Positions 25,576-36,960 of a stretch of 64,000 bases of DNA are shown here, in pieces (position 1 is the stretch's first letter; each line of letters starts with the position of its first letter). Source of the DNA: Dactylorhiza incarnata (lineage: Eukaryota > Streptophyta > Magnoliopsida > Asparagales > Orchidaceae); the NCBI GenBank assembly GCA_033032865.1, contig JAWHQI010000004.1:20318001-20382000 (forward strand). The letters are read 5' to 3'. Under the pieces are notes generated by a model, which made no database searches, was not told the origin of the DNA, and saw only the letters and a program-made list of their open reading frames with translations. The position numbers and the translations under genes are program-made.

Positions 25576-28120
25576 ATTTTTAATGCGGGTTGTAGTGAAA
25601 ATGAGAGATTTAGCGATAAATTACACTCAAACTTAAAACAACAACAACTTTTGATGCGGTTTTCTTATTTTACCCCACAACACCTTTTTGTAATGAGCTC
25701 AGAGCAATACATTCATTAGAGCACAAGTTTTACCCACTCCAGGTCATTTAGTTGTCGATATATTGTTGGTTGTAGCGGTAATGCGAAATTTAGCTACAAA
25801 TTACACCTAAACTTCTAACAGCCATAACTTTTGATTTGTATGTTTGATTTTTGCCCACAACACCTTTTCAGAATATGCTCGGAGGCATACATCCAATGGA
25901 GCACAATTTTAAAGGATTACAACTCATTTTAATGGTCAATATACAGCGGCTTGCAATGGTAATGAGGGATTTAGCTCCTCTTGACACATAAACTGTAACA
26001 GCCATAACTTTTGATCTGGTTGTCTGATTTTTGCGCAAAACACCTTTTTGGATTGAGCTTGGAGCCCTACATGCAATGGAAAACAAGTTTTACCCATTCC
26101 AGTTTATTTAGTGGTCAATATACAGTTGGTTGGTAATAAGGTATTTAGCTCGAAAGGAGACCTAAACTTCAAACATCCATAACTTTTGATCCGGTTGTCC
26201 GATTTTCGCCCACAATACCATTTCGGAATAAGATCGGAGCCCTAAATCCATTGGAGAACAATTTTAAAACATTCTAGCTCATTTAGAGGTCGATATACAG
26301 TGGGTTGTACTGGTAATGCGAGATTTAGCTCCAAATGACACGTAAATTTCCAAAATGAAAGAATTTTAAATGCGGTTTGTAGTGAAAGTGAGATATTTAG
26401 CTACAAATGACACTCAAACTTTATACAGCAATAAGTTTTGATCCGGTTGTCTGATTTTACCCCCATAACATCTTTTAGGAATGAGCTCGGAGCACTACAT
26501 TCATTGAAGCACAAGTTTTACCCATTGCAGTTTATTTAGTTGTCGATATATAGCGGGTTGCACTGGTAATGCAAAATTTAGCTTCAAATGACACCTAAAC
26601 TTGAAACATCCATAACTTTTGATTAGGTTGTCTGATTTTTGCACACAAAACCTCTTCGTAATGAGATCTGAGCCCTACATTCAATGGACATCAAGTTGTA
26701 CCCAATCTAGTTCAATTAGTGGTCGATATACATTGAGTTGCAGTGGTAATGTGGGATTTAGCTCCTACTGACACCTAAACTTCAAACAGCTATAACTTTT
26801 GATCTCGTTGTCTGGATTTTGCCCAAAACACCTTTTCAGAATGAGCTCAGAGCCACACATCCTTTGGAGAATAGGATTTACTCGATCGAGTTCATTTAGT
26901 GGTCGACGGATAGTGGATTGCAGTGGAAATGAGGGATTTTCCTCCAATTGGCACCTAAACTTCAAATATCCATAACTTTGATCCGGTTGTCTGTTTTTTG
27001 CAAACAACACCTTTTCGGAATTAGATCAGAGCCCTACATACAATGGGCAACAAGTTTTACCCATTCCAGTTTGTTTAGTGGTTGATCTACAGTGGGATGC
27101 AGAGAAAATGTGGGATTTAGCTCCAAATGACACATAAACTTCAAACAGACAACTCTTGATCCAATTGCCCAATTTTTCCCCAATGGAGAGTAGGATATAA
27201 CCATTCAAGTTTGTTTATTGTTCGATATACAGTGGGTTCCAGTGGTAATGCAGGAATTAACTCCAAATTACACATAAACTTCAAGCAGCCATAACTTTTG
27301 ATCTGATTGTTCGATTTTTGCCAACACTTTTTCGGAAAGAGCTCGTATTCTCCATCCAACAGAGAATAAGATTTACTCATTCGAGAATAAGGCAACACCT
27401 TTCCGGTTGTCCAATTTTCGCCCACAATACCTTTTCAGAATGAGATCGGAGCCCTAAATCCAGTGGAGAACAATTTAAACCCATTCCAGCTTGTTCAGAG
27501 GTAGTTATACAGTGAGTTATGGTTGTAATAGGAGATTTATCTCCAAATGACACATACACTTCAAAATGGCAGAATTTTTAATGCGGGTTGTAGTGAAAAT
27601 GAGAGATTTAGCGATAAATTACACTCAAACTTAAAACAGCAACAACTTTTGATGCGGTTCTCTTATTTTACCCCACAACACCTTTTCGTATTGAGCTCAG
27701 AGCACTACATTCATTAGAGTACAAGTTTTACCCACTCCAGTTCATTTAGTTGTCGATATATTGTTGGTTGTAGCGGTAATGCGAAATTTAGCTCCAAATT
27801 ACACCTAAACTTCTAACAACCATAACTTTTGATTTGTTTGTTTGATTTTTGCCCACAACACCTTTTCGGAATATGCTCGGAGGCATACATCCAATGGAGC
27901 ACAATTTTAAAGGATTACAACTCATTTTAATGGTCAATATACAGCGGCTTGCAATGGTAATGAGGGATTTAGCTCCTCTTGATACAAACTGTAACAACCA
28001 TAACTTTTGATCTGGTTGTCTGATTTTTGCGCACAACACCTTTTTGGAATGAGCTTGGAGCCCTACATCCAATGGAAAACAAGTTTTACCCATTCCAGTT
28101 TGTTTAGTGGTCAATATACA

Positions 28121-28883
28121 TGTTCGATTCAAAAGTGCGCTTCCGAAGGAAATCGTAGGTTGCGGATTATCGGTTACTATTTGGTTAGAGAATTCAGACC
28201 GCTAGTAGCGGTCGATGCCAGACTTCGCCCGTCTCGGCAAATTCCACTCCTGCGATGGGCTTTCCTTTTATTGAAGAGAAGTGATTACAGCGGGTTACAA
28301 GTGAGCCGGCCGGCTAGACTGGTCGCAAGATCGGAAACTTGAGGCCGCAGCTCCAGCAAGCGAGCTTTCGGATTCGAGTGTGCCTGTCTTGTGAACAGTG
28401 CCGCCCCCTATTTATAGGCTTGGGGGCCTGCCCGAATGGGCAGGGATAGAATAACCACCTGCCCGGGTACAGGAGAAATGGGCAGGCAGTGATGGGATGC
28501 ATAAAAAAAAGAAAAGAAGGAAGTCGCGTGGCCTGGCGGCTTGCCCTTCCGACCCGTTTGACCTGAGGCTGAAGATGTCGTGGCTGAGTCAATGATGTAG
28601 AACGAGCGGCCTCCGGCTTAAGACCACGATCTGCCCTCTGGACGTGACTTTGGCCGATCTTCACGATGCAACCCGGTCGGTCTCCTCCTTGAGATCGCGG
28701 ATAGCCTTCTTGTCTTGTCTTTTGACGATCTTCAATCTTGGGAGCGGTCCGAAATGTCATCAGATCGCCCGGCCTGGTGTGCCCTGAACTGAGAGCCACT
28801 GACCCTGGAACCCAGCGGCCTGACCTAGCAATTCGCCCGGTACGACAATGATCCAATCCGAGAAGCAGTTTTCCGGGTAAACA
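28121..28883 (-). repeat. 3' LTR of element A
   Basis: On the minus strand it starts TGTTTACCCGGAAAAC and ends GAATCGAACA (763 bp). It directly abuts satellite DNA at 28120. Its inner edge is followed by the polypurine tract shared by A, B and C. The part near 28195-28275 is clearly homologous to 38125-38200 in element B (opposite orientation) and to 54350-54430 in element C. Confidence 0.87.
28408..28417 (-). promoter_or_regulatory. TATA box of the element A 3' LTR
   Basis: CTATAAATAG on the minus strand lies in a GC-rich setting. The same setting is at 54568-54577 in C. The motif is nearly palindromic, so orientation is taken from the element. Confidence 0.55.
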
Positions 28884-28900
28884 TAATCCCCGCATATTTT
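28884..28900 (-). other. Polypurine tract of element A
   Basis: On the minus strand the sequence reads AAAATATGCGGGGATTA directly before the LTR start. B (51872-51889) and C (54972-54988) share TGCGGGGATTA at the same place. Confidence 0.8.
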
Positions 28901-28968
28901 CAAATCCCAAGGGAATTTCGAAAATATTAGCTTTAACCGGGAGACCGCTTCCGACTTGCCCTGAATTC

Positions 28969-28974
28969 TATAAG
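28969..28974 (+). promoter_or_regulatory. Possible antisense promoter TATA (gene 1 of element A)
   Basis: TATAAG on the plus strand lies 103 bp before the gene 1 ATG. Element C has TATAAA at 55057-55062, 107 bp before the homologous ATG. Conserved position supports a plus-strand promoter inside the element, next to the LTR. No transcript evidence is available. Confidence 0.45.
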
Positions 28975-29071
28975 AGAGCCAAAGAACTCATTCTGCAGAG
29001 TTTTTTCTGAAATCACGGGGTATTTCTCGCCATTTGCCGTTAGAGCTTTTAAGACCGGTAATTCTTCAACG

Positions 29072-31259
29072 ATGGACTTCCTAGACACCATGTTAGACCG
29101 CGTGGTCCCTGGCGGCGATCAGAAGAAGGAGGAAGGCAAGAGTCGCGAATCAACGGAGAAGTCGAGGAAGGACAAGGAAAAGCAGAACCAGAAAGACCGA
29201 AAAAAGAGAGAGAGGTCTGAGAAAACCGCGGCGGACAGTTCCAAGGCCGATGTGGACTCAGCAATCCCCAAGACTCCTACAGAGACCGCAGCGGAGAGTT
29301 TGGGGCCTTCTCCCAGCGACTCGCTGATTCCTCTCAGAGATCTCGGCCAACAGGTCGTCAGCCCGCTGAACAAAGGGGAGGCCGCCCCTTCTAAAAAAGT
29401 TGGCTCTGGCAGCCCTTTAAAGAAAGTCGGCGGGTCCGACTCATTTGGCATGGAAATCACCCCATCCGGGAATCCTCATTTGTTAGTCAAGGATTTGGGG
29501 GAGGAGGCGGTCAGCTCTCCGAGGCCGGACGACCTGAGTATCCCTTTATCCGTGGACGATTATCCTATCCCCTCCAAAGAAGTCAGTCCAGCTTTGGATA
29601 AGAAAGAGAAGAAGAGAAAGAAGACCGGGTCAGTGACCGAGCGAATAACCAAGAAGGTTAAGAGGCTGGCCTCCAAGGAAAGGGCGGCTTTTAAGAAACC
29701 GGCCGAGTCTCGCCTCCAGACCAACCCGCGACTAAAGGAGGAGCTTGGCTTAACGACTCCCCCACCTGCTGAGGTAAATGATTCGCCGGCTACCCCTGAT
29801 ATGAAAACGGGCGACTGATTCCGGACTCGGCGAGTAGTTTATCATTTAATGGGATCTTTCAGGATATGGATGAGCTGGTGAGGCGAGATAAGCTTCTTGA
29901 CAGCCCGTTGGCTTCAAAGCGAACTGCCCTTGCTTCAGATACCACAGCCCGGCCTGAGGGGACCGCTCAGAAGGAGGCCGAAGATCGAGATGCTGCTACT
30001 CGGGCCGCCCTGGAGGTCGAGGAGCGGGAGGCTGCTACCCGGGACGCCTTGGAGGTTGAGTAGAGAGCGGAGGAACTCGAAGAAGTGCTGAAGACGCGGG
30101 AGGAGGTTCCCCCGGTGATGACCGGGAAGGAGATAATGATGGTGAAGAAGGAGGGGGCAAAACAGGCTTTAAACAAGCCGCTGCGGCCTGATCCTTTTGC
30201 GCCAGGTAAGCGCCCTGCGGATTATAAAGCTGTCCGTTTCTTCATTCCGCGGCCTCGTCAAAATCAATTACTGAACCCGCCGCCAAGCTTTTTCCCCTTA
30301 GCGGCCTGGTCCTCTTCCGATAGGCAGAGTAAGGAGAGACTCTGGCGTGAGCAACAATGGAGGATGGACCCAGAACGGTCTAAGCGGCCTGTGCGCCCAG
30401 GCACTGATCTTATATTTATTCCCACTTTTATACATTATAGCGCTGCATGCTTTTACTTTTCATAACCTCGCGGCTTCTTGCAGACAGCGAGGATCAAATT
30501 GTGAAGCCGGGCGACCTTATGTCCAGCCTACCTCCATTGGTTCCCCTGGTATCGACCTGTGCGACGACTTCGCAAGAAGGGCCGCAACTGTTCGAGCATC
30601 TCGAGGAAGATCTAGCAAATCTGAGGGCTCGTTTGAAGGAGGTGGAAAACCGGGAGGCCGCCACTCGGACCGCTCTGGAGGCCGAGCGAATGGCAAGGAA
30701 GAATGCTGAAGAGGCGCTGAAGGCGCAGATGGAGATCGACAGGAGATCCAGGACCGAGAGGGAGAAGAGCCTGGAGATTCAGCTTGAGGCCGCGCGATCT
30801 GCAGCGGAGGCCGCGCGAGCTGCACTGGAGGCTGAGAAGAAAGCTAAGGTGGCGCAAGTCGCTACTCTGACTGCCCAGCTCAAGAAGGAGAAGAGAGCGT
30901 CTGCCAAGTCCGAGGATGACTCGAGATATTATTAGGATAAATTCCTGCGGTTAACTAGGGAAGTCGCTTCGGGCCGGCGAAGTATGAATGATGGGATGCA
31001 GGTTGCTAGCCGCCCAACTGTTGGGGCGGGCTCAAATCCTCCCCCGGCTCGAGCGGCTGATCCAATGATTGATGAGGCCACTGCAACCCCCCGTATGATC
31101 GCCGCTACGCGGATTGAAAAGGATGTCGGGCGGCTTCATAGCACAATCAACCACATCCATTATCATACCAGCCAGATTTACTCCCTTCTGAACACCACCA
31201 GCGACCAGGTCGCGCGACTGCATAGAGGGGATGTCTCCCCAGAACACCGCCAGCCGTGA
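29072..31259 (+). pseudogene. Antisense gene 1 of element A (charged coiled-coil protein, broken)
   Basis: This gene runs opposite to pol. Its start MDFLD and end (...SDQVARLHRG...RQP) match gene 1 of element C. The N-terminal third is Lys/Glu-rich (KKEKKRKK, ERITKKVKRLASKERAAF). The middle has a conserved block, ADYKAVRFFIPRPRQN with LLNPPPSFFPL (about 30217-30300). An intron-like gap follows, ending TTGCAG near 30483, where the homologous exon restarts in both copies. The remainder is predicted coiled coil (EAERMARKNAEEALKAQME) and ends in a conserved HIHYHTSQIYSLL segment. Lesions are a 1-nt deletion near 29813, TAG at 30061-30063 and TAG at 30933-30935. I do not recognise a known function. 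Extra antisense ORFs between pol and the 3' LTR are known in the Tat lineage. Confidence 0.7.
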
Positions 31260-31629
31260 ACGGCTTTTTAGAACAATTTTGTATTATGAATGCGGCTTGT
31301 TGATTTCGGCCTCTGTTTAGACAATGCTTCTTTTTACTTTATGTCTTTTATTCGAATAACCCGTGCGGGTTCTTGTTTAGCCGCTGTGTTTGTGTTCTGT
31401 TTAGATCTTCTGTGTTTTATCCGAACTAATTACAGGTCGCGCGATCTGTGATGTATGCTTGCTCCTGATTTCTTTAATGTCTTTGGTTCTTTTTGTTTTT
31501 CTGATAAATCTTACCATGCAGGCTGTTGACCGCGCGGTTAGAATGTATAGCCGCGATATATTTTTACTATTTGCAGATCAAAAAAATCTATAAGTAGGGA
31601 CTTTTTCGAAGTCATTTTCACGATTTCAA
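31260..31629 (+). other. Spacer between antisense genes 1 and 2 of element A
   Basis: This 370-nt stretch is T-rich and noncoding. Its last part is conserved with element C (57317-57714): TATTTGCAGATCA, then TATAAGTAG, then the gene 2 start. The word TTTGCAG could also be a 3' splice site of an untranslated exon. Confidence 0.55.
31589..31594 (+). promoter_or_regulatory. Possible TATA box of antisense gene 2 (element A)
   Basis: TATAAG (in CTATAAGTAG) lies 41 bp upstream of the gene 2 ATG. In element C, CTATAAGTAG is 44 bp upstream of the homologous ATG. The spacing would give a very short leader. Confidence 0.4.
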
Positions 31630-33505
31630 ATGGCGCGATATAAGAACAAGTTGCAGTGGCCTGTTAAGGTTAAAGCCGTCCGAGCAGATGCGGCCTTGGC
31701 TTTTCACTCGGCGGACCATCCAGAGTGTCGTCTCACCCAGAGAGAACTAGACGAATTCGTTGCAAAAAACATGGCAGGGAGTAATCTGCTCGCGCTGCTT
31801 CCTTTGCGCGATGAGCGGATCAACTCTTCCAATCCGCACCAAATAGCCGTTCCGGTCGACCACTTTGAATATGGCTTCAAATTTCCGCTGCCACTTGAAG
31901 TCATAGCCATTTTCGACCATTACAGGGTTGTACCCGGCCAGCTTCCACCGAACTCCATCGCCTCCATATATAGTTTTATTTCATACCTGCGGTTCGAGCG
32001 AACCAGATTTTCACTTGATCTGTTCAGGAAATTTTTCTCGGTGCAGGCTGTCTCCGACGCGGGGACTTCAACTTTCAGGGGGCACCTCTACTTTGGCTGC
32101 CACAGACTGAAGATCGTTAACTTGGCGAACAAGGTCTCGGAGTGGTCGGAGCGGTTCATAATGCTCGAAGGCAACTTCGGGCTATTGCAAACCAACCCGC
32201 AAGTTCGGGGGGGAAGAGGCTTTCCAAATCACCCAGGTTGGAAAGATCGAGATGGACACCTTCACGTTTCTTGAGAACGAGCGGTTGGACATAAATCACT
32301 ACATCCCGCTGTTCTCAGAGCTAGAGGACGTCCTCCCCGATCATAGTAAGTTCCTCTAGACCGCTTGCATATGACCGCGCGTACTGCTTTATTTAGACTT
32401 CTGATTTTACCTTGCAGCTTCCCACATTGTCCCTGCGAACAAGCCGGTCACTCCGGCCGGCCCGGTTTTGACCCAGAGAGAAAAAAGGCAGCGGAGAAAC
32501 AGGTCGCCATCATCAGAGGAAGAGGACCCGGCTTCTCCTGATGAATACGAACTTCTTCATTCCTGTGGAAACCCGCCCGACCTGCAGGGCAACCCAACTG
32601 TCCTCTGGCATAGGGATGGGAGCCGCATCCGGGTATCCACTGCACTTCCTCCATGGGGAAGTGACAAGATTAACTGCCAGGCGCTAGCCACCAGGGCCGC
32701 TATGTATGGTCGAAAGACTTTAAAGAAGGTGAAGAAAACTCCGGAAGAAGAGCTTCCCCGGCTAGCGGCACAAGCCGGCGCATGGGGGTTGGCGGCCAAT
32801 CACTTCATGGCCTTGTGGTACAGGCGGCTGGTTTCTGTTCAGAAATACCTGGAAAAGAAGTATGAGGAGCAGGTCGTGGAGAATGTGCGGCTTCAAGAAG
32901 AGAATGCGTGGCTTCAAGAAGTCGTGGCGGTGAGTTTTGACAAATGATGACGCAGTTTCTTTTGTTCAGACTGAGCGACCTAATTTATTTTTCCTTTCTT
33001 GCAGAAACAATATGAGATGACCAACCCGGCCTTCCAAGATGAGGTGTTGCCTCATGTGGCCCAAGGGATCAACAAAGCTTTGGGTCTTATGGAAGACCGG
33101 GGCGGTCTGTGCGAAGGATTCGGGGGTACTACTTTCTCCGACCTCTTCCCTGCTTTAAAGGTCCAACTTGATGAGATCAGCCGAAGGCAGAAAGGAAAAG
33201 CCAAGGTGGGCGAGGAGGCTGAAGCCGATGCGGGCAGGGAGATTGTACTTCATGAAGGAGGCGATGGAAGTGGTGGAGCCGCTGAGGAGGTCGACGCGGA
33301 TGATGATGTCGGCGATGATGATGATGATGATGAGGACAGCTTGTCCTCTGGAACAACCGGCTCCGCTAGTAAGACCGGGCGGTCTAGTGATAGTGATTCA
33401 TCGGTTTCCTCTACGTCAAGTGAAGGCTATTCGCCCGACGTTGATGTTGATGGTGTGGATTCGAGTTCCCCTGCCAAGAAGAAGAAGAAGAAGTCGGCAG
33501 ACTAA
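31630..33505 (+). pseudogene. Antisense gene 2 of element A ('putative gypsy type transposon'-like protein, frameshifted)
   Basis: The N-terminal ~180 residues contain FPLPLEVIAIFDHYRVVPGQ and LPPNSIASIYSFISYLR, which resemble the plant 'putative gypsy type transposon' domain family (Pfam Transposase_28). Three exons are supported: 31630-32345, 32418-32929 and 33005-33505. The introns (32346-32417 and 32930-33004) begin GTAAGT and GTGAGT, end TTGCAG, and match the intron positions and phases in element C. The middle exon encodes a conserved block (YGRKTLKKVKK, AAQAGAWGLAANHFMALWY) and a coiled coil. The last exon ends in an acidic Asp run, a Ser-rich stretch with GYSPDV and a basic KKKKKK tail, which suggests a nuclear protein. 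A run of seven G at 32207-32213 shifts the frame. The function is unknown. Confidence 0.75.
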
Positions 33506-33984
33506 TGCCTTTGTTTTAATTTTATTTTTGTGTAATGGCCGGTCTTTTTTTGTTAGCCGGGCGGTTAAATTTTTGTTAACACATATTCTGAAAAATGAAT
33601 GGAAATTTTACCTAACTGTCCATCTATTGTTACTTACTTGTGGTTGCTATTTTGTCTTTCTTTTTTCTTCTTTACCTTTCGTTCTCTATGATTGAGCTGT
33701 GCGGTTGTCTTGATCTGAGTATAGGTAATAACTGATGATCTCGGACGGCCTATATACAACTCGTGCGATTACTCATTTAAATCTCGGGATGTCCGGTTTT
33801 TGATGGTATGATCCATAATGGATAGACTCGTGCGACTGTAATTCAGACCGGGCGGTTTTTTATCAGTCAGAGATACCTTATCCTTGCTGATAAAGATAAT
33901 GAATAACAACTTTGAGCGGTTTGAATTCAACCCCTAGCGAGTAATCAACTGTATCTAGAGATAACTTTTACTAAGAAACGGCTC
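33506..33984. other. Noncoding spacer after antisense gene 2 (element A)
   Basis: No gene is found. It contains several copies of the short word ACCGNNCGGT (for example GACCGGGCGGTTTT near 33846) that is scattered throughout A and C. Confidence 0.5.
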
Positions 33985-34365
33985 AACCCGATCGGTTAGA
34001 GCATAATCCGGGCGATCACATAAAGAATATCCAGCTTAATTAATTATAAAAGATAGATAGTACTCGCCCGGTTAGAGTACAACCCGGGCAATATATGCAG
34101 ATCAAGAAATATCTAATTTAATAAAATGGAGAGGTAGATAAAACCCGCCCGGTTAGAATGCAACTCGGGCAATCATATAATTAGCTCCAGAAATATCCAA
34201 CTTATAAAAGATGGATAAACCCGCCTGGTTAGAATCCAACCCGGGCAATATTTTCAGATCGAGAAACATCTAACTCAATAAAAGATGGATAAGTCCGCCC
34301 GGTTAGAATGCAACTCGGGCAATCATATAATTATATCCAGAAATATCCAAACTTATATTCAATCA
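33985..34365. repeat. Five-copy ~75-81-bp tandem repeat with a CCCGG...CCGGG dyad
   Basis: Copies start near 33989, 34065, 34146, 34221 and 34295. Each has CCCGGTTAGARTRCAACYCGGG followed by an A/T-rich stretch with ATCCARAAATATC-like sequence. CCCGG and CCGGG arms flank a short GTTAGA core, so each copy can form a small hairpin. Confidence 0.7.
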
Positions 34366-34517
34366 GACCGCTCGGTTTGAAAATTCAGACCGTCCGGTCT
34401 TAATATCACAACTAGGGTAGACGAACACCTGCAACTGTTTTGATAATATTTTCCTCGAATGGTTTGGACAAGAAACCACAAGAGGTGAATGCCTTCCTGT
34501 AGGAAAAATGGAATAAT

Positions 34518-34927
34518 CTACAGGCTCAGATGACCAAATGGGCAGGTGGGCCTTGGCGGCGAACATTGCTTTCCTCAAGTGGTCAAAAGAGCTGTAGGGA
34601 AAAAAGAAAAAATATGTACAGACTCAGATGACCAAGTGGGCAGGTGGGCCTCGGCGGCGAACATTGCTTTCCTCAAGTGGTCATAAGAGCTGTAAGCGAC
34701 TCATCTGCTCTCTTGCCTAGGGTTACAAGCCGAGTTGATCAATTGGGCAGGTGGGCCTCGGCGGCGAACATAGCTTTCCTCAGAGAGATCAACTCAGTTG
34801 TGGGCCCAACTAGGCTCCGTTTCGAGAGTACCTAAGAGTACTCGATGGTCACAGGCTATGATGATCAGTTGGGCAGGCGGGCCTCGGCGGCGAACATTGC
34901 TTTCCTCAGAAAGATCATCAAAGCTGT
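34518..34927 (-). other. Array of four covarying hairpins (element A)
   Basis: The units are 34518-34597, 34617-34694, 34725-34801 and 34851-34927. Each has a loop with TGGGCAGGTGGGCC, GGCGGCGAACATTGC and TTTCCTCA. The loop is enclosed by arms that differ between units but still pair: TGACCA with TGGTCA in units 1 and 2, GAGTTGATC with GATCAACTC in unit 3, TGATGATC with GATCATCA in unit 4. Outer pairs ACAG/CTGT and CTC/GAG extend the stems. The array lies between the convergent 3' ends of antisense gene 2 and pol. Confidence 0.8.
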
Positions 34928-35282
34928 AACTATATCCCTTTCAGGGTACGATAGAGCTGACAATCACCTAGACCTCCCTTGATGCAGGGGTGTGTCAGAT
35001 ATCGGCCGGGATCCAAAGTTCTGAAGATCACCGCAGCGAAATTGGCAAGCTACGACTACATGTGTGCGAAAACTCCCCGCATCACATGGTCTTGGTGGGT
35101 TTTACGCTATGACTACAATCCGAGGGGGTTCGAGCAGAATTTGGCGATATCTCAGAGGTTCAGGGAGTGAGATACGTATATACATATATATTAATAATGC
35201 AGAGCACCATTTGGACAAGGAGAAGTGTTAGTATAGGGTCTTTCATTTAATATCAAGAAATGTAAAGAATGAAAGAGATATT
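34928..35282 (-). other. Conserved segment just downstream of pol (element A)
   Basis: This noncoding stretch is strongly conserved with B (39060-39407) and C (61158-61484). It includes the minus-strand words CGAACCCCCTCGGATTGTAG and GGGGAGTTTTCGCACAC. It follows the pol stop directly and leads into the hairpins, so it is probably part of a functional 3' untranslated region. Confidence 0.6.
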
Positions 35283-36812
35283 TTAAGGATAGTATCGTTT
35301 AAGATCGCCACCGCTCCAGGTGTGTGAGATGTCTTCTCCTTCGCTGGTTTGGAGACGGTAGGCCCCATTCTTTAATACCTCTTTGATAATAAAAGGCCCT
35401 GCCTAGTTGGGATTCAGCTTTCCAACATTACCAGATCTGGCCGCAGCATCTACCTTTTTTAACACCAAATCCCCAACTGCAAACTGCTTTACCCTGATAT
35501 TTTTATCAAAATCTTTTGCCATCCTCTTCTTAACTTCTTCCTGCCTGATTGTTGCCTCGTCCTGAAGCTCTTCGATCAGATCCAGACTATACCTGATGGC
35601 CTCATCATTATATTCTACCCATGCTTCTCCTCCCTCTTTTGCATACACAACTCTTGGAGTGACCACCTCAAACTCTACAGGAACAACAGCCTCCGAGCCA
35701 TGAGATAATTTGAATGGTGTCTCCCCTGTAGCTGAACATGGGGTAGTGTGAAGAGTCCAAAGGATGGAGGGAAGTTGGTCTGCCCAATTTCCTTTTTGAT
35801 TCAAAACTCTTTTCATCAGGAGCTGCTGGATTCGCCTGTTTGCAGCTTCTACTTGACCATTGGTCCTTGGATGATGTACTGAGGCGAACCGAAGATCAAT
35901 TCCAACTTGATCGCAAAAGTTTATCATCTCGGGATTATTGAACTGCGGTCCATTATCAGTGACAATTGCCAGCGGGATTCCGTGTCGGCAGACTATTTCT
36001 CCCCAGATGAAATTTTTGATAATTTGGGTAGTAGTCTTTGCCAATGCTTTTGCCTCAATCCACTTACTGAAGTAGTCGATCATTACTATGATAAAGCGGC
36101 GCTGGCCGCTAGCCATTGGAAATGGTCTGACAAGATCCATCCCCCAAACCGCGAAGGGCCAGGGTGCAGTTATTGACCTAAGCGATTGAGCGGGCAGATG
36201 TTGAAGTGGAGCAAATTTCTGACATTGTACACAGCGCTTGGCAAATGCTTCAGCATCCTTTCTCATAGTTGGCCAGAAATATCCTTGCCGCAGGATCCTT
36301 TTCTCTAAGGTTTTTGCCCCTGAATGGCTACCGCATTCCCCAGAATGAACCTCCTGAAGTATGATCGGGATCTCTTCTTCTGAAACACACCGTGCTGAGG
36401 GAGAAATCAAAGTTTTTCTATACAAAACTCCTGCTATTAAGTAGTAGTAGGCCGCCTTTCTTCTGAATCTACTTTTGTCCTTGATCGATTGATGAAACTC
36501 CCCTCTTGACAGAAATAATTCATAAGGGTCCTTCCAGGAAGGATTCCGATCGATCTGCATGAGCTCCTCTTTCTCTGTGGCCGGATGAAAAAGTTCCGAG
36601 GTCACCCCTCCTGATGGAAGACCAAACTTCGACAACTCGTCTGCCTCTTCATTTTGTGTCCTTGGAATGTGCTCGATGATGAAGGATTTAAATTTCCCGA
36701 TCTCTTCCTTAGTTAGCAATAGATACTTTCTTAGCATCAGTTCTCTTTTTTCGTAGTTCCCTAGAACTTGTGAAGCCATTAGAAGAGAATCAATTTTTAC
36801 ATGAACATGCTC
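35283..36812 (-). pseudogene. pol: Element A pol, C-terminal part: RNase H-like end and integrase
   Basis: Reading down from 36812 the protein gives the end of the second RNase H-like domain (HVHVKIDSLLMASQVLGNYE, IPRTQNEEADELSKFG) and then integrase. The integrase finger is H-S-G-E-C-G-S-H with CVQCQKFA; catalytic motifs are GMDLV, VTDNGPQF and NGQVEAANR. The C-terminus is GEDIS...WSGGDLKR and the stop is at 35283-35285. A TAG at 35403-35405 replaces the Trp codon seen in the homologous place of element C (NPNWAGPF). GMDLVRPFP has Arg where C has Gly. Element B was inserted at 36812. The domain normally joins the cDNA to the host chromosome; this copy is broken. Confidence 0.9.
36808..36812. 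other. Target site duplication of element B, left copy
   Basis: TGCTC precedes the element B 5' LTR and is repeated at 53138-53142. Removing B and one copy rejoins the RNase H-like frame of element A. Confidence 0.93.
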
Positions 36813-36960
36813 TGTTGACCCAGAAATCATTATGTGACCCAGAAATCGGTGATCCTCCACTAGGAGGCCTCTTTTGCTACATTTTTGTAGATTATGCGCC
36901 CGGGAAGGATTAGACCTCACGCAAAGGCTCTTTTTACACCCAAAGTGGTAAGAAGAGGTA

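Larger units (their letters stand above)
21283..28120. repeat. Satellite array, right part
   Basis: The array resumes after the Athila element in the same orientation. The anchor word ATTAGGTTGT is at 22166, 24202 and 26622. The first interval is 2,036 bp, the normal block length. The second is 2,420 bp because of an internal duplication. From 8147 to 9301 plus 21288 to 22166 gives 2,033 bp, so the array was continuous before the insertion. The array stops abruptly at 28120, inside a monomer, where element A begins. Confidence 0.95.

Noticed and set aside
30985..31259. Independent small gene at the end of antisense gene 1
   Set aside because: It is the last exon segment of gene 1 after a nonsense codon; the matching part in element C is continuous with the coiled coil.
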